The position numbers and the translations under genes are program-made. From Planctomycetaceae bacterium (GTDB lineage Bacteria > Planctomycetota > Planctomycetia > Planctomycetales > Planctomycetaceae): DNA of 12,813 nucleotides. Below, piece by piece: positions 1-4,358 of the stretch. The stretch lies in NCBI GenBank assembly GCA_003503535.1, contig DOCI01000223.1, positions 1 to 12,813 of the forward strand, written 5' to 3'. The notes beneath the pieces were generated by a model. The model worked only from the letters and a program-made list of their open reading frames with translations. It was not told where the DNA came from and did not search any database. How positions within the stretch are numbered: position 1 is the stretch's first letter; every line of letters starts with the position of its first letter.

Positions 1-7
1 GACAGAA

Positions 8-397
8 ATGAATCGGGAAATTAATCTCACCCTGATTAATTATGAAATTGTCCGTTTCGCCCATGAAATGGGTCAGCAGTATAATGCGAAACCGAATGCC
101 CCCCATTGGAGACTTTGTGCATCCCGACTATACACGGCATATCAGCCTGAGTTTTCTAATTCGACAGCATTACTGACTCGTGTGAAAAGTGCTCCATTCA
201 CCGCATATCGAGCAGAGATTCAAGGAGCGTATGATGTTGTTCTCCCGTTAGCGAATGGGATTCTGAAACTTCCCCCCCCGCCGGGAGCTAAGCCTGTCCC
301 TCCCAAAGTCTTGTCCGACCTCAAAGCATGGCTCGATGCCAATACTCCCGAGAACGATATCATCGGACCCAATACAAAACCGCTGAAAAACCCTTAA
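8..397 (+). CDS. Hypothetical protein, possibly N-terminally cut by the window edge
   Basis: I do not recognise this 129-residue product. The frame stays open to the left edge (two sense codons precede the ATG), so the visible ATG may be internal and the real start may lie outside the window. No convincing Shine-Dalgarno precedes it. The first half is mixed hydrophobic/aromatic with no signal peptide or membrane segment. The C-terminal third is proline-rich (LPPPPGAKPVPP, about residues 88-99), followed by a short amphipathic stretch (VLSDLKAWLDA) and a polar tail. A run of eight C residues at 272-279 encodes the proline cluster and is a possible slippage or sequencing-error site; a one-base change there would alter everything after about residue 90. 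The gene is followed within 3 nt by a weak hairpin (ACGAA, AAAA, TTCGT at 400-413). Codon use resembles the neighbouring genes, so I take it as real. Confidence 0.65.
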   Translation: MNREINLTLINYEIVRFAHEMGQQYNAKPNAPHWRLCASRLYTAYQPEFSNSTALLTRVKSAPFTAYRAEIQGAYDVVLPLANGILKLPPPPGAKPVPPKVLSDLKAWLDANTPENDIIGPNTKPLKNP

Positions 398-448
398 TAA
401 CGAAAAAATTCGTGTCCTGTCGAGCATTAATTGTCGTTTGATGTGTTC

Positions 449-471
449 CACTGCTGGCTTACTCAGCATTG
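449..471. repeat. Short imperfect palindrome downstream of the first gene
   Basis: CACTGCTG (449-456) and CAGCATTG (464-471) can pair over eight positions with one mismatch around a 7-nt loop. It has no U-rich tail, so it is not a standard terminator. It is probably a degenerate intergenic repeat like those elsewhere in the window, but it belongs to neither of the two main families. Confidence 0.35.
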
Positions 472-482
472 AATAATCCGAT

Positions 483-518
483 GGGTGGCTGAGGTCGAAG
501 CACTGCGAAGCCCCCAGA
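483..518 (+). repeat. Family B repeat arm (GGGTGGC head), copy B1
   Basis: The arm begins GGGTGGCTGAG and ends GCGAAGCCCCCAGA, matching the arm at 2062 (GGGTGGCTAGAG ... GCGAAGCCCCCAGA) at head and tail. The internal stem is decayed: only the CTG/CAG ends and a few middle positions still pair. A second, inverted arm is not clear; a vague remnant (TTCGACTCCGC and a C-rich end at about 524-552) may be what is left of it. The arm lies in the 281-bp gap between the first gene and the M16 gene. Confidence 0.6.
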
Positions 519-601
519 CTTGTTTCGACTCCGCTTGCTGCAATTCCCCCCGGATTCGACACTCTCTTCCTGCCAGAGTTCCCTCTCAAATTGCCAGTTC
601 C

Positions 602-607
602 TATAAT
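602..607 (+). promoter_or_regulatory. Possible -10 box of the M16-family gene
   Basis: A perfect TATAAT lies 71 nt before the ATG at 679. The hexamer 17 nt upstream (579-584, TTCCCT) matches the sigma-70 -35 consensus poorly. A better-looking TTGCCA at 591-596 is only 5 nt away and cannot serve as the -35. If real, transcription would start near 614 and give a leader of about 65 nt. Confidence 0.3.
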
Positions 608-678
608 AGAGTGATACACCGATTCGGAACTCTTGCGCTGCTTTTATAAAGCAGACTTCAGCAAAATTGAAAGACACT

Positions 679-1938
679 ATGTCGCATCAGCAAATTCATC
701 AATACGAAATGTCGAACGGGATGACCTTGTTGATTGAGCATTTGCCAGCTGTCCGCTCGGCTGCCGTCACGCTCACCTTTCCAGCCGGAACCTCCCACGA
801 ACCAGCCGGAAAAAATGGAACGGCTGCACTCCTGAGCGAATTGATGCTCCGGGGGGCGGGTGATTTGGATTCCCGACAATTATCGATTGCTTTCGACAAT
901 CTCGGCGTCCAGTATTCAGTTTCTCCGGGCTGGTTTCATGTAACGATCTCCGCTGCTACCATCGCCGAGCGACTGCCCGAAGCACTGGAATTGATCGCCA
1001 AAGTGTTACTCGAACCACGGATGGAAGCCAATCATTTCGACATGTGCAAGGTTGGTCGAGAACAGGCTTTGCGATCGATCGAAGATGAGCCCCGTCAAAA
1101 ACTGATGATCGAACTTCGCCGCCGTTGCTATCCACCACCATGGAATCGTCCGCTCGAAGGGACGATGGAGCATCTCGATACAATCACACTCGAAAATGTG
1201 ACCGACCATTACCGCCGCTGCTGCGTGCCCGAAGGAGCCATTCTCGGAATCGCCGGCTATGTCGACCCGCAAACCACGCGTGCTCTCTGCGAACAACTCT
1301 TCGGCGGCTGGCAGGGCATCGCGCCGAAGCCGCTGACGGAAATTGAACCGAAAGTTCATCAGGGACATTTGAAGCACGATTCCACTCAAACCAACATTGG
1401 CATCGCCTACCCGGCTGTGCCCTATAATCATCCCGATTACTACAGCGGCTGGGCTGCTGTCGGCATCCTCAGTGGCGGAATGAGTTCCCGGCTCTTCACC
1501 AAAGTCCGCGAAGAACGCGGCCTGTGTTATGCGATCGGAGCCTCTCTCAACACTTTGAAAGACCGTGCCCGGGTCCTGTGTTATGCCGGCACAACCAACG
1601 AGCGGGCGCAGGAAACGCTTGATGTCACGCTTCAAGAACTGAAAAACTTCGGGCTCGATATCACCGAAAATGAACTGCAACGCTGCAAGGCTCGTGCAAA
1701 ATCATCATTGATCATGCAGGAAGAATCGACCATGGCTCGCGCCGGTTCGATGGTGCGGGACTGGTTCCATCTGGGCGAAATCAAAACGCTCGATGAAGTC
1801 CGCCAGAAAGTCGACTCCCTCACCATCGACGACCTGACACGCTACGCCAAAGAACATTCCGCCGAAAAATTTCAGGTCCTCACCATCGGCCCTGAACCCC
1901 TCGATGTGCAGGGTGAGGTCGACATCAGCGAGTTATAA
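679..1938 (+). CDS. M16-family (insulinase/processing-peptidase-like) protein lacking the HxxEH zinc motif
   Basis: The 419-residue product has the length and two-lobed layout of bacterial M16B proteins. The N-terminal lobe has the strand MSNGMTLLIEHLPAVRSAAV (11-30) and the inverted zinc-motif region at 47-60. The C-terminal lobe carries the conserved segment GGMSSRLFTKVREERGLCYA (266-285), including the Arg and Tyr typical of the family's R/Y pair. Other family hallmarks are RPLEGTMEHLDTIT and GYVDP. In active members the N-terminal motif is HxxEH; here the aligned positions are A50, S53 and E54, so at least three metal or catalytic residues are lost. By family precedent, such subunits act as partners of a catalytic M16 protein, as in alpha/beta mitochondrial processing peptidase, or as scaffolds. 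No catalytic partner is in the window. I see no signal peptide, so it is probably cytoplasmic. ATG 679 is preferred over an in-frame TTG at 667 because GAAAGA (669-674) lies just upstream at usable spacing. A family A hairpin begins within 5 nt of the stop codon. Confidence 0.93.
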   Translation: MSHQQIHQYEMSNGMTLLIEHLPAVRSAAVTLTFPAGTSHEPAGKNGTAALLSELMLRGAGDLDSRQLSIAFDNLGVQYSVSPGWFHVTISAATIAERLPEALELIAKVLLEPRMEANHFDMCKVGREQALRSIEDEPRQKLMIELRRRCYPPPWNRPLEGTMEHLDTITLENVTDHYRRCCVPEGAILGIAGYVDPQTTRALCEQLFGGWQGIAPKPLTEIEPKVHQGHLKHDSTQTNIGIAYPAVPYNHPDYYSGWAAVGILSGGMSSRLFTKVREERGLCYAIGASLNTLKDRARVLCYAGTTNERAQETLDVTLQELKNFGLDITENELQRCKARAKSSLIMQEESTMARAGSMVRDWFHLGEIKTLDEVRQKVDSLTIDDLTRYAKEHSAEKFQVLTIGPEPLDVQGEVDISEL

Positions 1939-1942
1939 ATAA

Positions 1943-1972
1943 GGCGAGCCGAGTCAGTCATGACTCGGGTGG
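1943..1972 (+). repeat. Family A hairpin, copy A1, directly after the M16 stop codon
   Basis: GGCGAG is followed by the stem CCGAGTCA (1949-1956), loop GTCA (1957-1960), stem TGACTCGG (1961-1968) and then GGTGGG-like sequence. All eight base pairs are intact. It starts 4 nt after the stop codon at 1938, in the same orientation relative to its gene as copy A4 has to the giant gene. A role in 3'-end formation or transcript stability is possible. No T tract follows, so a classical intrinsic terminator is not supported. Confidence 0.8.
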
Positions 1973-2023
1973 GTTCGAGTTAGCAATGGCGTTTATCGCA
2001 ACAAGTGCACAATAATCATGAAG

Positions 2024-2053
2024 ACACCCCTGCCATGACTGGCAGGGCTCGCC
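2024..2053 (-). repeat. Family A hairpin, copy A2
   Basis: On the plus strand it reads ACACCC, stem CCCTGCCA (2028-2035), loop TGAC, stem TGGCAGGG (2040-2047), ending GGCTCGCC (2046-2053). Read on the minus strand it has the same order as A1: GGCGAGCC, stem, GTCA, stem, GGGTGT. It forms an inverted pair with A1, so the 111-bp block 1943-2053 begins GGCGAGCC and ends GGCTCGCC. Confidence 0.8.
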
Positions 2054-2061
2054 AGAATAGT

Positions 2062-2142
2062 GGGTGGCTAGAGTCGTAGCGAAGCGAAGCCCCCAGAGCG
2101 GTCGAACTTCTGGGGGCTCACTTCGTTCGCCCCCAGCCACCC
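2062..2142. repeat. Family B inverted-arm element, copy B2
   Basis: The 81-bp element starts GGGTGGCT and ends AGCCACCC. The left arm (2062-2098) and the reverse complement of the right arm (2107-2142) are copies of each other: both begin GGGTGGCT and end in AGCCCCCAGA followed by a G. The right arm, read on the minus strand, is a perfect hairpin: CTGGGGGC, an 11-nt loop GAACGAAGTGA, GCCCCCAG. The left arm keeps the loop-like GCGAAGCGA but its stem has decayed. I see no clear target-site duplication (flanks AGAATAGT and AGAGAGAT). It lies only 8 nt after the end of family A copy A2. Confidence 0.8.
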
Positions 2143-2301
2143 AGAGAGATGTTTGATGTGAGAAATCTCTTTAGAGACGAAAAATCTCCCATTCGGGATT
2201 CAAGAACCTCACTCGGTTGTGATATTGTACTCACATAGATTTCCCATGAGCTGACGCTGGCCCAAAAGACTGTTTCCAGATCGTTCGGCCTGACATCAAG
2301 G
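2143..2301. other. Non-coding leader upstream of the exported-protein gene
   Basis: With the repeats at 1943-2142, this makes up the gap between the M16 gene and the next gene. I see no credible gene here. Two small dyads are visible: TCTCT-TT-AGAGA (about 2167-2178) and TGTGA-N8-TCACA (2218-2235). No well-spaced sigma-70 promoter stands out. It presumably holds the promoter of the downstream gene, but I cannot place it. Confidence 0.5.
2218..2235. promoter_or_regulatory. Possible operator: TGTGA-N8-TCACA dyad
   Basis: A perfect 5-bp dyad, TGTGA (2218-2222) and TCACA (2231-2235), is separated by 8 nt and lies about 75 nt before the start of the exported-protein gene. Its half-sites look like those of CRP/FNR-family regulators, but those normally use a 6-nt spacer, so this may be chance. 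Confidence 0.2.
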
Positions 2302-2310
2302 ATGAACACG

Positions 2311-3642
2311 ATGAGATTATATAGCCTGATGGCTGGAGTGTTAGTTATTGCAGGTGCTGGTTCCAGTCCGACATTGCTGGCTCAGTCGTACTCGTTACGA
2401 GAACCGCTTGCCGATACTCGAACCCTGCAAGTGACTGCCCAGGTGCAGGGACAGGGAACTCTCAAAACGCCGACGCAGGATAAGAAAGATCTCGATCTGC
2501 CTCTCGAAGTGCAGGCTTCACTCACCTTCTACGAACGTCGGCTCCCCTCAGCCGGGCGGGATGAGCGTGCCTGGCGATCCTTTCGACTTTACGACAACGC
2601 CCGCTCAAACATCAAAGTCAAAAATCAGGTCACCAACCTCACGCTCTCTTCACTTGTCCGTGAAGTCATCTGCGAAGGCCAGCGGGAAGGGGTGCTGCTC
2701 TATGCTCCCAAAATGCCAATGCGACGTCACGATCTCGATTTGATCACGATTCCGGGAGACCCGCTCGCATTGCTGGCGTTGTTACCTTCTTCTGATGTCG
2801 AACTCGAAGAAACCTGGAAAGTTCCCGACTGGGCCGCTCAAATGTTTGTCGGCATCGAAGCGGCGACCTCGGTGGAGATGTCTGGAAAATTAATTGCCGT
2901 CAAAGATCAAATTGCCACGATTGAATTCAACGGAAAAGTCGCCGGAGCAACGATTGGAGCCTTGACAGAAGTTTCGATTAAAGGCACCGCAACCTTCGAT
3001 ATCGCCAATCAATTACTGACTTCACTGAAGATGGAGCAAGTCGAAAAGCGATCCGTCAGCACCGTTTCTCCCGGTATGGAAGTCACCGCCAATTTTTCCT
3101 GGCAACGCAAAGTCAGCCCCAGCGTGACCATTTCTGAAAACCAAATCGCCAACATCCCGTTCGACCTGCCCGAAATTTCCAAGCTGTTGCTGTTCAAATC
3201 GAAGCACTGGAACATCAGCCTGATTCACGATCGCAACTGGTATGTCTTTCAGGAAATCCCTGAAGTCGCCGTACTCCGCATGGTCGACAATGGCAGCCTG
3301 ATCAGCCAGTGTAACATCGCCAAAATCGGCAGCGCTGCTCCCGGTCAGCATGTAGCTCCCGAGAAATTCGAAAGCGATATCAAAGCCTCTCTCGGCGAAT
3401 CGCTTTCAAGCATCGTCGATAAAGGCGTGGTCGAAGTGAACTCCGGCAACTACATCTACCGCGTCGTTGCCTCCGGCTCAGCCAATGGACTGGAGATGGT
3501 CTGGATCTATTACCTGTGTGCAGCAGAAGATGGTCGTCAGGTTTCGTTTGTGTTTGCCGTCGAAGGCAACAACATCGAAATCCTCAACAGCCGCGACCTG
3601 TCGATGGTGGAATCGATCGAGTTTGAGCCAGTTGGACCGTAA
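2311..3642 (+). CDS. Exported protein of unknown function, two-part, beta-rich
   Basis: I do not recognise the family. Counting from ATG 2311 the product has 443 residues and opens with a classic signal peptide: MRLYSLMAGVLVIAGAG..., with likely cleavage after LLA near residue 22-23. It should therefore be exported to the periplasm or cell surface. Residues of about 25-285 are rich in alternating polar/hydrophobic strands (for example LQVTAQVQGQG and IEFNGKVAGATI). Near residue 295 a second domain begins (SKHWNISLIHDRNWYVFQEI) and runs to the C-terminus with a pattern of long strands and one helix. The layout loosely recalls PsbP/DcrB-like folds, a low-confidence guess only. Neither metal-binding nor catalytic signatures are apparent. 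An in-frame ATG at 2302 exists. I prefer 2311 because AAGGA (2298-2302) sits 8 nt before it, whereas that motif would abut ATG 2302. Family B repeats flank the gene on both sides, which argues against an operon with its neighbours. Confidence 0.9.
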   Translation: MRLYSLMAGVLVIAGAGSSPTLLAQSYSLREPLADTRTLQVTAQVQGQGTLKTPTQDKKDLDLPLEVQASLTFYERRLPSAGRDERAWRSFRLYDNARSNIKVKNQVTNLTLSSLVREVICEGQREGVLLYAPKMPMRRHDLDLITIPGDPLALLALLPSSDVELEETWKVPDWAAQMFVGIEAATSVEMSGKLIAVKDQIATIEFNGKVAGATIGALTEVSIKGTATFDIANQLLTSLKMEQVEKRSVSTVSPGMEVTANFSWQRKVSPSVTISENQIANIPFDLPEISKLLLFKSKHWNISLIHDRNWYVFQEIPEVAVLRMVDNGSLISQCNIAKIGSAAPGQHVAPEKFESDIKASLGESLSSIVDKGVVEVNSGNYIYRVVASGSANGLEMVWIYYLCAAEDGRQVSFVFAVEGNNIEILNSRDLSMVESIEFEPVGP

Positions 3643-3660
3643 TGAACCTTTCAATTTATT

Positions 3661-3742
3661 GGGTGGCACGTCCCAGAACGAAGTGATGGGCGTGGTGAGT
3701 GTAAAAAACCACGCCCTTCGCTTCGCTCAGAGCGTGCCCCCC
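3661..3742. repeat. Family B inverted-arm element, copy B3
   Basis: The 82-bp element starts 19 nt after the preceding stop codon. The left arm has the head GGGTGGC, stem CACGTCCCA (one bulged T), loop GAACGAAGTGA and stem TGGGCGTG. The right arm, read on the minus strand, has GGGGGGC, stem CACGCTCT, loop GAGCGAAGCGA and stem AGGGCGTG with one G-T wobble. The arms are therefore inverted copies. The stems differ entirely from those of copy B2 (CTGGGGGC/GCCCCCAG), while the 11-nt loop of the left arm is identical to that of B2's right arm. Confidence 0.8.
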
Positions 3743-3749
3743 ATCAAAT

Positions 3750-3755
3750 TATAAT
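3750..3755 (+). promoter_or_regulatory. Possible -10 box of the small membrane-protein gene
   Basis: A perfect TATAAT lies 12 nt before the ATG at 3768 and immediately follows repeat B3. If used, transcription would start about 6 nt before the start codon, giving a near-leaderless mRNA; no Shine-Dalgarno is visible, which fits. No good -35 is present, since that position falls inside repeat B3. A chance match in A/T-rich sequence is quite possible. Confidence 0.25.
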
Positions 3756-3767
3756 GTCGATGAATTC

Positions 3768-4109
3768 ATGAGCGATCTCACCAGCATCCTTTTTAAAAAA
3801 GTCTGGTGGCAAAACGTCGCATCCGACACGTCGTGGTTTTCGATTGTCTATCACTGGTTCAACATCGCCGAAGGCGTCGCCTGGGTTGTGTTTGCGATTC
3901 TTGTTCTGATGCGTTTTTTGCGACATCGAAAATCAAAGCTGGAGCTTTGGTATGCGTTCGCCTTCCTGTTATTTGGAATCACCGACTTTCGCGAAGCCTG
4001 GCAGCAATCGTCGCCATTGATCTGGAGTAAGCTGTTGATTCTGATCGCGTTGCTCTGGCTCAGGAAAGTTGTGCTGACAAAGTTCTATCCAGAGGCAAAG
4101 CTGTTTTGA
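3768..4109 (+). CDS. Small integral membrane protein, unknown function
   Basis: The 113-residue product has about three hydrophobic segments: roughly 33-48 (NIAEGVAWVVFAILVL), 60-72 (LWYAFAFLLFGIT) and 84-98 (IWSKLLILIALLWLR). Arg/Lys-rich links (MRFLRHRKSK at about 48-57) suggest a cytoplasmic loop between the first two. A polar, Trp-rich N-terminus (KKVWWQN) and a short charged tail complete it. Motif-like features are WFNIAEG at the start of the first helix and FGITDFREA after the second; the acidic residues next to the membrane segments (E36, D73, E76) could be functional, but that is inference. I do not recognise a named family. The start is the only in-frame ATG, with no Shine-Dalgarno. 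The gene converges on the giant minus-strand gene, with 249 bp of mostly repetitive sequence between them. Confidence 0.82.
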   Translation: MSDLTSILFKKVWWQNVASDTSWFSIVYHWFNIAEGVAWVVFAILVLMRFLRHRKSKLELWYAFAFLLFGITDFREAWQQSSPLIWSKLLILIALLWLRKVVLTKFYPEAKLF

Positions 4110-4153
4110 ACGGAGTGGCGACGGGTGGTTGTAAAGACTCATAACAACTCGTT

Positions 4154-4215
4154 GGGTGGCACATCCCTGAACAAAGTGATGGGCGTGGTGAGTGCAACTG
4201 ACCACTCCCATCATG
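4154..4215. repeat. Family B element with truncated right arm, copy B4
   Basis: The left arm (4154-4190) has the head GGGTGGC, a decayed stem (CACATCCC with an A-C mismatch to GGGCGTG) and the loop GAACAAAGTGA, one base off the B2/B3 loop. The right arm survives only as about 15 bp (4201-4215), whose reverse complement CATGATGGGAGTGGT matches the end of the left arm. The element then stops and family A copy A3 begins 12 nt later, as though the arm had been cut. Confidence 0.7.
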
Positions 4216-4226
4216 TATTCTGAAAA

Positions 4227-4255
4227 GGCGAGCCGTCGCAGTGATGCGACGGGTA
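4227..4255 (+). repeat. Family A hairpin, copy A3
   Basis: GGCGAG, stem CCGTCGCA (4233-4240), loop GTGA (4241-4244), stem TGCGACGG (4245-4252), then GTA. All eight pairs are intact although the stem sequence differs from the other copies. The loop differs from GTCA by one base. It forms the left half of an inverted pair with A4, and the outer 13 bp (4224-4236 against 4335-4347) are perfect inverted repeats. Confidence 0.8.
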
Positions 4256-4314
4256 CGGTCGATCTATTTCGACGGGATTGTCGGGCATCAATCATTTCCA
4301 CAAGGATCGTGACA

Positions 4315-4344
4315 ACACCCGTGCCATGACTGGCACGGCTCGCC
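4315..4344 (-). repeat. Family A hairpin, copy A4, just after the giant gene's stop codon
   Basis: The plus strand reads ACACCC, stem CCGTGCCA (4319-4326), loop TGAC, stem TGGCACGG (4331-4338), ending GGCTCGCC (4337-4344). On the minus strand, in the sense of the giant gene, the hairpin begins about 15 nt after the stop codon as GGCGAGCC, stem, GTCA, stem, GGGTGT. This is the same placement and orientation as copy A1 after the M16 gene. Confidence 0.8.
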
Positions 4345-4358
4345 TTTCGAGTGCTTTG

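Noticed and set aside
400..413. Intrinsic terminator after the first gene
   Set aside because: The ACGAA/TTCGT stem is only 5 bp and weak, and no T tract follows.
591..607. TTGCCA plus TATAAT as a complete promoter
   Set aside because: Only 5 nt separate the two boxes; sigma-70 promoters need about 16-18.
248..619. Minus-strand open frame of 123 codons across the first gene's end and the repeat gap
   Set aside because: It runs through family B repeat B1 and low-complexity sequence, without any plausible domain.
1006..1680. Minus-strand open frame of 224 codons opposite the M16 gene
   Set aside because: The plus strand clearly encodes M16-family motifs here; the antisense frame is a by-product of codon bias.
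3661..3742. Family B elements as MITEs with target-site duplications
   Set aside because: No matching direct repeats flank B2 or B3, so a REP-like origin fits better on present evidence.
1943..4347. CRISPR array or direct-repeat array
   Set aside because: Copies are palindromic, irregularly spaced, in both orientations and separated by genes. No uniform spacers or cas genes are present.
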